64,000 nt of DNA from Chryseobacterium sp. (GCA_031277615.1 JAITMC010000003.1:1-64000), one strand, 5' to 3'; shown: positions 27,819 to 37,310, counted from the first letter of the stretch. Translations and numbers: made by a program. Notes: a model not told the origin generated them from the sequence alone.

Positions 27819-28582
27819 TAAAAATAGCCATCATTGAAGACGAAATTCCAGCCCGGAACAAAATAAAACGTTTTATAGCAGAACTGGAGCTGCCTGTAGA
27901 GATCACAGCAGAGATCGATACAGTGGAACAGGCTGTTGTATTCTTGAAAAATAAACAGGTTGACTTGATCTTCTCTGACATAGAACTGCTGGACGGAAAT
28001 GCCTTTGAAGTTTACAAACAGGTTAATATTACCTGCCCTGTCATTTTCACCACTGCCTACGATCAGTTCTGGATGAATGCCTTTGAAACCAATGGTATCG
28101 AGTATCTTTTAAAACCTTTTACTCAGGACCGTTTCAAAAAAGCCTGGGATAAATTTTTACTGCTCAGAAATCCGGAATCGGAACCACAGCAGCTTCTTAA
28201 CAGACTTCAGCAGATGCTTGGAAGCAGCTCCCATCATAAAAGCTATAAAAAGCGGTTTACCATCAACTCCCATCAGGGAATCTATTTTATCAGCACCGAA
28301 GATATTACTTTTTTTGAAGCCGAAGAAGGAATCGTTTTTGCAGCCGATTTCACCGGAAAAAAGCATCTGCTGACCGAATCAACTTTAAAGGAAATCGAAA
28401 ACAATCTGAATCCTGCTGAATTTTTCAGGATCAGCCGCAGTGCACTCGTCCATAAAAAATATGTTGACAGGATAGAACGGTATAACAAAAATACACTGGC
28501 TGTTCAGGTAATAGGATATCCGGACCACCTGATCACCAGTCAGAGCACTACTGCGGCTTTCAGGAAATGGATTGAAGAATAG
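27815..28582 (+). CDS. LytTR-family response regulator
   Basis: 255 residues. Receiver domain 1-120 with the acidic pair IIEDE, phosphoacceptor Asp55 in LIFSDIELLDG, conserved Thr in FTTAYDQ and Lys in LLKPF. A LytTR DNA-binding domain follows (about 150-255: YKKRFTINSHQGIYFI, DITFFEAEEGIVF, FRISRSALVHKKYVDRIERYN). Partner of the kinase through a 4-nt overlap, which suggests translational coupling. Targets unknown; a TonB receptor/DUF4249 pair lies convergent just downstream. Confidence 0.92.
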   Translation: MIKIAIIEDEIPARNKIKRFIAELELPVEITAEIDTVEQAVVFLKNKQVDLIFSDIELLDGNAFEVYKQVNITCPVIFTTAYDQFWMNAFETNGIEYLLKPFTQDRFKKAWDKFLLLRNPESEPQQLLNRLQQMLGSSSHHKSYKKRFTINSHQGIYFISTEDITFFEAEEGIVFAADFTGKKHLLTESTLKEIENNLNPAEFFRISRSALVHKKYVDRIERYNKNTLAVQVIGYPDHLITSQSTTAAFRKWIEE

Positions 28583-28662
28583 AGTTTATATGCCGTATCT
28601 GTCATAAAAAAGCTGCCAACAGAACCCCGTTGACAGTTTTTTGTATAATTAAAAGTAATTTT

Positions 28663-29466
28663 CTATTGAATCACATAGCTCAGCTTACTCAAAGTATGTG
28701 CAGAGAAATATCCTAAAGCTCCGTTGCTGATGTTGCTTGGCGGATTGGTAGGAGTTACCCCGCTGCCACCCCCTGAAATATCGAGAAGAGCACTGTAAAA
28801 GGTGAAAACATTCGTGTCGATACACTGCATTTCCACATGAATGGTATCTCCTATAGCAACTTCATGGTTATTCCCGTCCTCATCATCATTGGGAAGCATC
28901 AGAGGCCTTTGATTCGGAAGTCCGTTGTTGATGTTGTCCGAAAAAACATTCAGCGTCTTTTTAGATAAATTATTAATGGTAAAGCTGAAAAGATACCGGT
29001 TTCCCAATGCCGCGGGGTCAGTAAAAACAGGCAGAAGCGTATAGCTGGTTTTTCCTCCGAAAGCAAAAGAATCCTGCTCTAATCCGTCAAAAGGTACCGC
29101 TTCCGGCATGGTGCTCTGAGCCGTATACTGTTTTCCGTCCGTATCAATTTTAAGAGAATAGGTTCTTCCCGAAACGCCTGCAAAAGCGGCTGAGGTCTGA
29201 TATCTTCCGTCCCCGATATACTGTAAGGTTTCGGTCTGCCCGGTATTGTCACTGATAACAACGTTGGCTCCGGCTACAGCAGGATACTGATTGTTCTGAT
29301 TAACCGCTACGGATCGGGTTATCTTTACGAAATGAGGTCCGGGTTGGTTGGTGATATTACCTTCAATAACGATACTTCCGCTCTGATCCTCAAGATCGAG
29401 ATCAATTTCCTTCTGGCAGGCGGTCAGTAAAAACAGGGATAATATAATAAAAAAAGTATTCTTCAT
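28663..29466 (-). CDS. DUF4249 lipoprotein
   Basis: 267 residues with lipobox LLTACQKEID (Cys about 17). SIVIEGNITNQPGPHFVKITRS, GANVVISDNTGQTETL and YSLKIDTDGKQYTAQSTMP show the DUF4249 Ig-like front domain. DUF4249 lipoproteins usually sit next to a TonB receptor, as here (3 nt gap from the receptor stop), and are thought to act as its surface partner in place of SusD. Substrate unknown. Confidence 0.88.
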   Translation of the reverse strand: MKNTFFIILSLFLLTACQKEIDLDLEDQSGSIVIEGNITNQPGPHFVKITRSVAVNQNNQYPAVAGANVVISDNTGQTETLQYIGDGRYQTSAAFAGVSGRTYSLKIDTDGKQYTAQSTMPEAVPFDGLEQDSFAFGGKTSYTLLPVFTDPAALGNRYLFSFTINNLSKKTLNVFSDNINNGLPNQRPLMLPNDDEDGNNHEVAIGDTIHVEMQCIDTNVFTFYSALLDISGGGSGVTPTNPPSNISNGALGYFSAHTLSKLSYVIQ

Positions 29467-29469
29467 GAT

Positions 29470-31800
29470 TTAAAATTTGAAATTGTAAGTGATGTTCGGA
29501 ACCCATCGGAATAATGAGGTCTGCATGGCACGGGTTGTTCCCGGATTGTTCGGGTTGTCTTCAAAAGTAATGGTGTAGGCATTTTCCCGGCCATAAATAT
29601 TATAGATCCCGAAAGACCAAGATCCGCGGAAACGCTTGCTGGAAACCGGCTCATAAGTAGCACTCAGATCCATTCTGTGATAGGCCGGCATTCTGTCTGC
29701 ATTCCTGCTGCTGTACTGAAATACTGTTTGTCCGTTCAGTTCATATTTTCCGGTTGGGAAAGTTACCGCATTGCCGGTGCTGTACAGGAACAGTCCGGAA
29801 AAAGACCATTTTTCGTTAAGCTGATACGTGGCCACTACGGAAAGATCATGGGTTTTGTCCTGTCTGGCATTATACCATTCATCATGATTGATTCCGTTGA
29901 TCTTTCTTTCCGTTTTAGATAACGTGTAAGAAATCCATCCCGTCAGCTTGCCGCTTTTCTTTTTGGCGATCAGCTCCAGTCCGTAGGCTCTTCCTTTACC
30001 GAAAAGCAGCTCACTTTCGATATCTGAAGCGGTATCAAACGTGATCTGTGCACCGTTTTTATAATCAATCTGGTTCTGCATCGATTTATAATAGATCTCT
30101 GCATTCAGCTCATAATTGTTGTTATTGAAATTCCTGCTGTAGCCTACACTCACCTGGTCTGCAATTTCGGGCTTTACCGTGTAGCTGCTGCCGATCCACT
30201 GATCCGTTGGGTTTCCACTGTTGCTGTTGCTTAAGAGATGCAGGTTCTGGGTATTCCGGGAATAACCTCCCTTCACACTGCTGACTTCGTTGATGCGGTA
30301 ATTGGCTGTAATACGCGGCTCAGGATTCACATAGGTCTTACCTACCTTTCCTTTTTCCAAAAACTCACTGTCTGTAAGCACTCCGTTTTCATATGTATTG
30401 AAAGTATCCCCACCCAATACACTGAATAAGGAAAGCCTTAATCCGTAATTTACGGTCAGTTTATCATTTATTTTAAAATCATCATTCACATACAGGGCAT
30501 TTTCCCACGAGTATCTTTTATTTCTTGGAAAACTGCTTACACTGGTACCCGAAGCACTGCTTGGGGTAAGGGTATGATAGATCGACTGAAATCCAAAACG
30601 CACCGAATGTTTGTTTCCGGCAAACCAGGTGAAGTCCTGTTTAAGGTTCCAGTCCTGTATTTTAGAATTCAGTCCGAATTTATTGTCATTGCTCTCCAGG
30701 CTGATCTTATAATCATAATTGCTGTAGATAAAAGACGTATTGGAAAACAGCTTACTGTTGATAATGCTGTTCCATCTCAGGGTGGCGGTTGTATTTCCCC
30801 AGTCAGACGAAAACGTGTTACCGATTCCCAGCACATCCCTTCCGAAATATCCCGAAAGATAAAGACGGTTGTTCTCATTGATCTTATAATTGGCTTTAAG
30901 ATTTAAATCATAGAAATAGAGCTTATTATCCTTAAAATCATCCGTCGTCTTAAGGAAGAGATCCGCATACGTTCTCCTTCCCGATACAATAAAGGATGAT
31001 TTTTCCTTCTGAATAGGACCTTCCACACTTAACCGGCTGCTGATAAGCCCAATTCCCCCGTTGATGTTATAGTCCTTATTGTTTCCGTCTTTCATTTTTA
31101 CATCCATTACAGAAGAAAGACGCCCGCCATATTGCGCAGGGCTGTTTCCTTTGATGATGCTTGCATCCTTCAAAGCATCACTGTTGAAGGTACTGAAAAA
31201 GCCCAGCAAATGGGAAGCATTATAAACCGGAGCTTCATCCAGCAAAATAAGATTCTGATCTGTAGCGCCACCTCTCACACTGAATCCACTGCTTCCTTCA
31301 CCATTACTCTTAATGCCGGGTAATAACTGGATGGTTTTCATCACATCTTTTTCCCCGAACAGCACAGGAAGTTTTTCGATATTTTTAATGCTTAACGTTT
31401 CAGTGCCCATTTGGGCCGTAGTAAGGTTTTTATCCTTTTTAACGCCGGATATCACTACCTCATCAATACTTTTGGTATTCTCTTCCTCCTGTCTGAGCGG
31501 AAGATCCAGCTTGATATTCTGGTCGACTTTAATCTGCTGTTCAAAATCCTGATAGCCCGGATACGAAATAATAATGGTATAGCTGCCTTCCGGTAAGGAT
31601 AAAGAATAAAAGCCATACTCATTGGCCGTTACATGGATCGAAGGATTCTCACTGACTTTTACGGTAACCCCGATCAGCAGTTCGCCGTTTTTCTGGTCCT
31701 TAACGGTTCCGCTTACAGAATACGTCTGCTGCGCCATCGCCAAAGTACTGAAACAGAGCGCGGCAGTAGCAGCGGTGATTTTAAAAAAGGATGTTTGCAT
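29470..31800 (-). CDS. TonB-dependent outer-membrane receptor
   Basis: 776 residues. Signal peptide to about 23 (STLAMAQ), a carboxypeptidase-D-like regulatory domain (24-105: YSVSGTVKDQKNGELLIGV), then a plug domain with VMKTIQLLPGIKSNGEG, SGFSVRGGATDQNLILLD and SSVMDVKMKDG, and a beta barrel to the end (TYNFKF). It imports a substrate through the outer membrane using TonB energy. First gene of a two-gene unit with DUF4249. Its ligand is not visible from sequence. A LytS/LytTR pair lies convergent next door. Confidence 0.92.
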   Translation of the reverse strand: MQTSFFKITAATAALCFSTLAMAQQTYSVSGTVKDQKNGELLIGVTVKVSENPSIHVTANEYGFYSLSLPEGSYTIIISYPGYQDFEQQIKVDQNIKLDLPLRQEEENTKSIDEVVISGVKKDKNLTTAQMGTETLSIKNIEKLPVLFGEKDVMKTIQLLPGIKSNGEGSSGFSVRGGATDQNLILLDEAPVYNASHLLGFFSTFNSDALKDASIIKGNSPAQYGGRLSSVMDVKMKDGNNKDYNINGGIGLISSRLSVEGPIQKEKSSFIVSGRRTYADLFLKTTDDFKDNKLYFYDLNLKANYKINENNRLYLSGYFGRDVLGIGNTFSSDWGNTTATLRWNSIINSKLFSNTSFIYSNYDYKISLESNDNKFGLNSKIQDWNLKQDFTWFAGNKHSVRFGFQSIYHTLTPSSASGTSVSSFPRNKRYSWENALYVNDDFKINDKLTVNYGLRLSLFSVLGGDTFNTYENGVLTDSEFLEKGKVGKTYVNPEPRITANYRINEVSSVKGGYSRNTQNLHLLSNSNSGNPTDQWIGSSYTVKPEIADQVSVGYSRNFNNNNYELNAEIYYKSMQNQIDYKNGAQITFDTASDIESELLFGKGRAYGLELIAKKKSGKLTGWISYTLSKTERKINGINHDEWYNARQDKTHDLSVVATYQLNEKWSFSGLFLYSTGNAVTFPTGKYELNGQTVFQYSSRNADRMPAYHRMDLSATYEPVSSKRFRGSWSFGIYNIYGRENAYTITFEDNPNNPGTTRAMQTSLFRWVPNITYNFKF

Positions 31801-32085
31801 TAGTTTATTTTAAAAAGAAGTAGACTTTTTTCAATAGAATAAAGGTTGGTTATTGCCTGATTAGTTGGTGAAACAGGAAATTAGTTACATGAATAAGCAC
31901 TAATATTGAATAATAAACCGAAAAATAATATATTTCGCAGTCGCGATACTATAATTCAGATAATCAGGAAAATAAAATTTAAGATATAAATGGTTATTCA
32001 GTTTTTTCCTGAAACAGGATACTTTATTAAAATACAACTCCCGGAAAAGCCTTTAAATAAAAGAAAAAGTTATAATTTTGCCCTT
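31801..32085. other. Divergent intergenic region, 285 nt
   Basis: Between the TonB receptor and the nuclease. It holds a TAATTTTG box at 32073-32080, six nt before the nuclease ATG. No gene seen. Confidence 0.5.
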
Positions 32086-32643
32086 ATGAGAAAACTATTC
32101 TACGCATTTCTATGCTTTCCTCTTTCTCTTTTCTCACAGACGGCGGCAAAAGTAGTTGGAATTTCAGATGGTGATACCATCACCGTTTTATTAGACGGCA
32201 ATATTCAGAAAAAACTTCGGCTGGCAGAAGTAGACTGCCCGGAAAATAAACAGCCGTTTGGTAAAAATGCCAAACAGTTCACCTCGGATCAGGTTTTTGC
32301 CAAGCAGATCACTTTTACAGAAACCAATACAGACCGTTACGGACGCTCTGTCGCCAAAGTATATTACGACAACGGGAAATATCTTTCCGAAGAAATCATT
32401 AAAGCCGGTTATGGATGGTGGTATTATTCCTATTCCAAAGATACTTCTCTGGGAACATTACAGGTTTCGGCAAAAGCAATGAAGTTAGGTTTATGGCAGG
32501 ATAAAAAAGCCGTTTCTCCGTGGGATTACCGCAAAAAACAACGTGAAAATGCAAAGAAAAAAAGAATGCAGAATCAGACGGATAATCTATCCGGGAAAAA
32601 AATGAAAAATGCTAAACCCAAAATTTTACAAACAAAATTGTAA
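32086..32643 (+). CDS. Secreted staphylococcal-nuclease-like (SNase) protein
   Basis: Start chosen at ATG 32086 (MRKLFYAFLCFPLSLFSQ), a clear signal peptide; the frame is open for 32 codons more, but that stretch would hide the signal. About 185 residues. The SNase core shows VVGISDGDTITVLL, then catalytic Arg/Glu-type residues in KKLRLAEVDCPE and Arg in NTDRYGRSVAKVY, plus AKAMKLGLWQ. It cleaves DNA/RNA outside the cytoplasm. The C-terminal 40 residues are Lys-rich. Confidence 0.85.
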   Translation: MRKLFYAFLCFPLSLFSQTAAKVVGISDGDTITVLLDGNIQKKLRLAEVDCPENKQPFGKNAKQFTSDQVFAKQITFTETNTDRYGRSVAKVYYDNGKYLSEEIIKAGYGWWYYSYSKDTSLGTLQVSAKAMKLGLWQDKKAVSPWDYRKKQRENAKKKRMQNQTDNLSGKKMKNAKPKILQTKL

Positions 32644-33174
32644 TTAAGGATTTTCTCACAGATCGCACAAATGATTCTTCTATAGGTTTTGGCTAAAGCC
32701 GGGGATTTTTATGTATTGTTTAGGCGGACTAAAGTCCACCTCTATTGAATAATTGGATGAATGTTTTAATGAAGCAGACGAACTTTTCCTGATAATCGCA
32801 CAGGTATCCGGTAAATAAATAAAAATCGTAGATTTTTTAAAGACTTTAGTGAACTTCTATGCGTAATATTTTAAACTTAAAAAAGAACTAAAGTGTCAAA
32901 AAGCTTTTCTCATAGATTGCAAAAGTCACACGAATTTTGAGGATATTTTTCGCACGCAGATTAGGCAGATCACGCAGATTCATCCGGTAATAAAAATCTT
33001 AGATTTTTAAAAACTTTAGTGAACTTCTATACACAATACATTAAACTTAGAGATTACTAAAGTGTAAAAATTCTTTTGCCCCTTTTGTGGTTAAAAGGTT
33101 TATTTATACAAAAAACTCAGAACAGCCTTTCAAAGCATGTCTGAGTTGATATTATAAAAATGATTGTTAGCCAA
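32644..33174. repeat. Composite intergenic repeat region (repeat B)
   Basis: No gene. Two 80-nt units, 32821-32900 and 32991-33070, share ACTTTAGTGAACTTCTAT and a following ATTAAACTTA-type stretch. Between them CGCACGCAGATT...CACGCAGATT (32951-32980) is a short internal repeat. Two mini palindromes, GGCTAAAGCC (32691-32700) and GGACTAAAGTCC (32726-32737), lie to the left. The same modules, in a similar order, recur in 49233-49421. Confidence 0.7.
33114..33147 (-). terminator. Terminator of the 138-aa gene
   Basis: AACTCAGA (33114-33121) pairs with TCTGAGTT (33140-33147); on the minus strand TTTTTT follows. Confidence 0.7.
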
Positions 33175-33591
33175 TTAAGACTCTGTTTTCAGTAGTCCAA
33201 ACTGAGATCCTGCCGGTTCCTTTCCAAAAAGACAGGAAAAAATATTCTGAAACTCGTGGATATACCGGCATTTAATAGAGTTGCCATAGATTTTCAGTCC
33301 TTCAAGGATTTTTTTTGAACTTAAATCGAAATCGTATTTAATGAAAGACTCAGGTCTTTCATACCGGATACACTGTTCCGAACTGTACGTGCGTGAAAAT
33401 CCGAACTTTTCAAGCCATTCCTCTGTGATCTTAATCGGTCTGATAGAATTGGCCGGCACGGGGATACTTTGAATATCATTTTCAATTTTAACGAAATAAT
33501 CATGGCCCATATCCTGAAAAATTTCAGTAATGGTGTAAATCTGATTTTTGTACTCGACTAAATTTCTGATTTTAAGATCTGCTACATTCAT
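33175..33591 (-). CDS. Conserved small protein of unknown function
   Basis: 138 residues, soluble. The first half is a small beta module (LKIRNLVEYKNQIYTITEIF, YFVKIENDIQSIPVP, then IRPIKITEEWLEKFGF), a layout often seen in flavobacterial hypothetical proteins. The second half contains FIKYDFDLSSKKILEGLKIYG and IKCRYIHEFQNIFSCLFGKE. No catalytic motif. Single gene with terminator. I recognise the type, not a function. Confidence 0.65.
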   Translation of the reverse strand: MNVADLKIRNLVEYKNQIYTITEIFQDMGHDYFVKIENDIQSIPVPANSIRPIKITEEWLEKFGFSRTYSSEQCIRYERPESFIKYDFDLSSKKILEGLKIYGNSIKCRYIHEFQNIFSCLFGKEPAGSQFGLLKTES

Positions 33592-33788
33592 GATATTTTG
33601 GATTTTTGTTTAGGGTGTGTTTATTTAGAATTGCAAATATTATGCCTTGCATTGGTTTTTAAAGCATATCTTGAGTAAAGGTTTTGTTAAATTTTAATCC
33701 TGATTATTAATGATTTATTAAAAATGTGCCTGCTGGTCGGGAAAAATGGCTTTACCGAAAAATTTAAGTGTGGTAGATGTGTGGTATC

Positions 33789-34979
33789 TTAAATAATCGA
33801 TTTGTTTGTTCCTGAAGCCAGTACCAATGAAACAGCAATAGCAAAAGTAAGGATACCGATAAATACCTCCCAGGAAAAGGAATGAAGAAGATAGCCGGTG
33901 CCGCTTCCTAAAATACTGGAACCAAAATAATAAAAAAGCCAGTAAATAGAAGTGGCAGAAGACTTCCCCTGTTGGGCACGAAGCGCAGTCATCTGGCTGG
34001 CCATGGTATGAGCGGCAAAAAAAGCAAGCGTAAACACCCCCAATCCGAAAATGACAACATAAATATTCTCGGAAAGAAGCAGTAAAGCTCCAGCCATCAT
34101 AAACAGGATGGAAATTTTAAGAATCGCGGACGTTTTCAACCGTTTTGAAAGGCGGCTGGTGATCATTGTTCCGAAAACACCGAAAATGTACATCAGGAAT
34201 ATAAAGGCAATCACAAAATGATTCAGGAAAAAAGGCTTACCTTCCAGCCTGAAGCTCAGATAATTGTATATACTCACAAAAGCGCCCATCAGTAACGCAG
34301 CTATACCGTATAAACGAAGCATGTACGGATCGGTAAGGAACCTTTTCATTTGCTTGATCTTCAGCGAATAATCCATTTTCTGGGGATTGAAAAACTTTGA
34401 TTTAGGGAAAAACTTCCAGAAAATAAGTCCGAGGAGCAGACTTTCTATTCCGATAAGAAGAACAGCATTCCGCCATCCGAATTCTCCCGCTAAAATTGTT
34501 GCCAGGATTCTTCCGCTCATTCCACCGATGGTATTTCCGCTCAGATACATGCTGATGGCAAATCCCACAACAGATGCATGAACTTCCTCTGTAAGATAGG
34601 CCAGAGCGACAGCAGAAACCCCGGAAACCACAAAACCCTTAAAAACACCGGCAGCGATAAGAAGGCTCAGGCTCGGAATCCATGCGGAAAAGATGGTCAG
34701 CAGGGCAGAGGAGATCAGTGAAAACACCATCAGGTTTTTTCTGGAATAGCTGTCTGCTTTAAAAGCAAAAAATAACAGTCCCGCAGCCATTCCTATGGTA
34801 GACGAAGAGACCAGAAGAGAACTGTCTCCGGCAGTAGTTTTGAAATACTCTGCTACCATGGGAAGCATCGGCTGAAAAAGGTAAAGCTGGGCAAATACAG
34901 AAAGTCCCGAAAAAAAGATACAAAGCTTGATATACCGGAATCGGAGGCTTCCTTTTACTGCTTTTTCAGATGGGTTCAT
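33789..34979 (-). CDS. MFS transporter (YnfM/AraJ-like drug or sugar efflux type)
   Basis: 396 residues with about 12 membrane helices. Motif-A-like loop FKADSYSRKN after helix 2 (about 70-80), VSGVSAVALAYLTEEV and AISMYLSGNTIGGMSGRI in helices 4-5, as in the YnfM branch of inner-membrane MFS exporters. Substrate unknown. Single gene. The upstream region (34980-35180) is shared with no other start. Confidence 0.85.
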   Translation of the reverse strand: MNPSEKAVKGSLRFRYIKLCIFFSGLSVFAQLYLFQPMLPMVAEYFKTTAGDSSLLVSSSTIGMAAGLLFFAFKADSYSRKNLMVFSLISSALLTIFSAWIPSLSLLIAAGVFKGFVVSGVSAVALAYLTEEVHASVVGFAISMYLSGNTIGGMSGRILATILAGEFGWRNAVLLIGIESLLLGLIFWKFFPKSKFFNPQKMDYSLKIKQMKRFLTDPYMLRLYGIAALLMGAFVSIYNYLSFRLEGKPFFLNHFVIAFIFLMYIFGVFGTMITSRLSKRLKTSAILKISILFMMAGALLLLSENIYVVIFGLGVFTLAFFAAHTMASQMTALRAQQGKSSATSIYWLFYYFGSSILGSGTGYLLHSFSWEVFIGILTFAIAVSLVLASGTNKSII

Positions 34980-35180
34980 GATCTTGTTTAAAAGTTAAAA
35001 ACGCATGGTTTTTATAATAAAATAAAGAATCCTGTAAATTTCCTGATATTTTTTTGATTAAAAAAATACTTTACTCAATCAGATAAATTGTCAAAAACAA
35101 TAATGATACCTATAAAATACCGTTGTATGGCCGATTATCAGGATCAAAGATCATACAGCCTTTTTCCGGATCGATGCTGA

Positions 35181-35792
35181 TTAATGCATGGTTTCATGAA
35201 CTTTAATCAACTCAGCAATATTGGTGATATCAAGTTTTTTAAAAATTCTTTTTTTGTACGTACTTACCGTAGACATCTGGATACTCAGTCTGTTTGAGAT
35301 TTCCAGATTACCATATCCATTGGCCAGTAGTTTAAAAATTTCATATTCGCGTGATGAAAGCTTTTCTACAGGATTGCTCTTTTTATTCTGGATGATCAGC
35401 CCTATCAGTTCAGAAGGGTAGTGATATCCTTTCTCTATTACGGCTCTTACCGCTTCATTGATCTCTTCCTCACTGCTCTGCTTACTGAGATAGCCTTCCG
35501 CGCCTTCTCTGATGTATTGGATGGCTACATCCTTATCATGGCCGGAGAAAACAAGAATTTTTAAACTTTCCTGTATTCCTTTAAGTTCGGAAATCATCTT
35601 TTTATATTGGGTACCGGGCATATCAATATCCAGCAGAAGCAGATCATAGTGGCGTGCTGTAAGCTGTTTTTTTACCTGTTCATAGTTTTCTGCAAAATCA
35701 ATTTTAAGCTTCGGATAGGCAGTCTCCAGTACCAGAGCAGTTCCGGCTCTTACGACGTAATGATCATCAGCGATTAAAATTCTTTCGTTCAT
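35181..35792 (-). CDS. LuxR-type response regulator
   Basis: I use the ATG at 35792 (MNERILIADDHYVV); a TTG two codons earlier is less likely. 203 residues. Receiver domain with Asp55 in LLLDIDMPGT, then a LuxR/NarL HTH (about 140-203: LSSREYEIFKLLANGYGNLEISNRLSIQMSTVSTYKKR in part). It has no histidine kinase beside it, so it is an orphan. Target genes not evident. Confidence 0.9.
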   Translation of the reverse strand: MNERILIADDHYVVRAGTALVLETAYPKLKIDFAENYEQVKKQLTARHYDLLLLDIDMPGTQYKKMISELKGIQESLKILVFSGHDKDVAIQYIREGAEGYLSKQSSEEEINEAVRAVIEKGYHYPSELIGLIIQNKKSNPVEKLSSREYEIFKLLANGYGNLEISNRLSIQMSTVSTYKKRIFKKLDITNIAELIKVHETMH

Positions 35793-35820
35793 ATACAATT
35801 AGCTTTAATAAGAGTTGTTT

Positions 35821-36162
35821 TCAATGATACTTCTGTTTCCGGGGATTCCCGTTTCTGTATCGGTAGTTATTGTAGTGGTTTTTTTGATCCGGTTTATGAA
35901 GTTCTGAGCAGATAATCCCGTTAAAAATAATTTTCGGAGTATTTCCGGACCGGAAGACAAAGGAAATATACTGCTGGAAAATTTCCAGAAGTATAGAAAA
36001 GCCGTTGTCAGGTGAAGTCCGGATCAGGACGTCACTTTTTGTGACAACAGACTGTATACTGTTCAGTACAGCTCTGTTGTCTGTGGAATACTGCGTAAAA
36101 ATATGACGTTGTTCATCAATACCGGGATTGATCAGAAACAATGTCGAGGCCCTCAAATACAT
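35821..36162 (-). CDS. Doubtful 113-codon frame
   Basis: Directly upstream of the orphan response regulator on the same strand. The translation has no family signature, ends in a low-complexity HYNNYRYRNGNPRK tail and has no clear start signal. It could be a remnant of a lost partner gene, or chance. Listed because the interval has no better candidate. Confidence 0.15.
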   Translation of the reverse strand: MYLRASTLFLINPGIDEQRHIFTQYSTDNRAVLNSIQSVVTKSDVLIRTSPDNGFSILLEIFQQYISFVFRSGNTPKIIFNGIICSELHKPDQKNHYNNYRYRNGNPRKQKYH

Positions 36163-36543
36163 AAATGATCTATGTTTTTCCGCGTGATTAGCACAGAAAT
36201 CTGTTAATAATAGTCATTAAACTAGCCAAGGTTTTTTAAGTGTGAGAATTACTGACTGCATTTTCTTTCATAATATTTCAATTTGTGTGTGTTGTAATTA
36301 ACAATATTAGTTAAACGTGTAAAAATAATAAAAATTATACTTATAAATCTATATTTTAACATGAGTTTTATCTCCCTTGAAAGGGAATAAAAATATTGGA
36401 ATTTTTCGTATTAAAATTTGATGGGCTTTTATAGCATTCAGGAAACTAAAGCAGGAGAGGGATTTTCATACTTGTAGTAATAATTGTACACAAGAACTCC
36501 TTTTGTTCTATGCAAATATCTTGTATTCACCGGTGGCTGATTG

Positions 36544-36680
36544 TAATTTTGCAGCATAGTTTTCATCCTATTGAATTGAGGCTTTCTGAACATAGTAAAT
36601 AACAGATTCTAAAAACACAATCAAATTTCCGCCTCGGTAATACAAGAGGTTCCTTCCATACAGAGGGAACCTCCTTTAGT
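36544..36680 (+). ncRNA. Candidate small RNA between a promoter-like box and a hairpin
   Basis: TAATTTTG at 36544-36551, preceded at 20 nt by CTTG (36520-36523; consensus TTTG), looks like a flavobacterial promoter with no gene behind it. About 100 nt later, GAGGTTCC (36646-36653) pairs with GGAACCTC (36666-36673), followed by CTTTAGTTTAG. Together they outline a short transcript. No known RNA family recognised. Confidence 0.22.
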
Positions 36681-36752
36681 TTAGATTAAAAAAATCCCCA
36701 CAGATTCTACAGTTTTACAGATGTTTGTGTATATTTTCTCCAGCATTTTATA

Positions 36753-36830
36753 GATGGAGTTGTATGCTTATCCATACGCTTCGGCGAATCAACGGAGTTG
36801 ATTCTTTGCTTTGCTCCCTAAAATCAACAG
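36753..36830. repeat. Interspersed repeat A, copy 3
   Basis: GGAGTTGTATGC, then TTATCCATACGCTT, CGGCGAATCAACGGAGTTG and the end CCTAAAATCAACAG. Best match to copy 1 on the left and to copy 2 on the right. Confidence 0.75.
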
Positions 36831-36950
36831 TGCTGTTTGCGTGGTAAAACATCATCAGCACATCATACCTTCCGGATTTCCGAAAAGTTCACCATGTTTT
36901 TTTTATGCTTATCTTTAAATTTATAGATCAATTTGATTTGAATATAACTG

Positions 36951-37310
36951 ATGAATAAAAAAATGAAAAGAAGTGAAGAAATTACCCGCCAGTATTTTGC
37001 CTTTCTCGATAAACATATCCGTGATGTTATTTCCGGTGATACTGCGGAATTTATGGAGCTGAATGAAATTGCAGGAGAGCTGGCAGTTTCCCATCAGCAC
37101 CTTACAGACACCATTAAAAAAGAAAAAGGAAAACATCCCTGTCACTTTTATGATGAAAAGATTATTGAAGAAGCCAAAATAATGCTTTCAGATGCCGATA
37201 AATCTATTGCTGAAATTGCCAGAATCCTAACCTATGATCCATCAAATTTTTCTAAATTCTTCAAAAAACTAACCGGAATTACACCCGGTGATTTTAGAAA
37301 AAAACAGTGA
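36951..37310 (+). CDS. Short AraC-type DNA-binding protein
   Basis: 119 residues, almost all a single AraC HTH domain: LNEIAGELAVSHQHLTDTIKKE and KSIAEIARILTYDPSNFSKFF, ending GITPGDFRKK. It lacks the ligand-binding half of full AraC proteins; such short forms are common in Flavobacteriia. It starts MNKKMKRSEEITR. No obvious target next to it; the long gap downstream separates it from the oxoamine synthase. Confidence 0.85.
   Translation: MNKKMKRSEEITRQYFAFLDKHIRDVISGDTAEFMELNEIAGELAVSHQHLTDTIKKEKGKHPCHFYDEKIIEEAKIMLSDADKSIAEIARILTYDPSNFSKFFKKLTGITPGDFRKKQ

Larger units (their letters stand above)
35799..36950. other. Mostly non-coding region, 1.15 kb
   Basis: One weak 113-codon minus-strand frame (35821-36162), a possible small RNA (36544-36680) and repeat A copy 3 (36753-36830). 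The rest is AT-rich with nothing recognisable. Confidence 0.5.

Noticed and set aside
31990-32085. Longer nuclease frame from 31990
   Set aside because: It would bury the signal peptide, and a -7-type box lies at 32073-32080 inside it.
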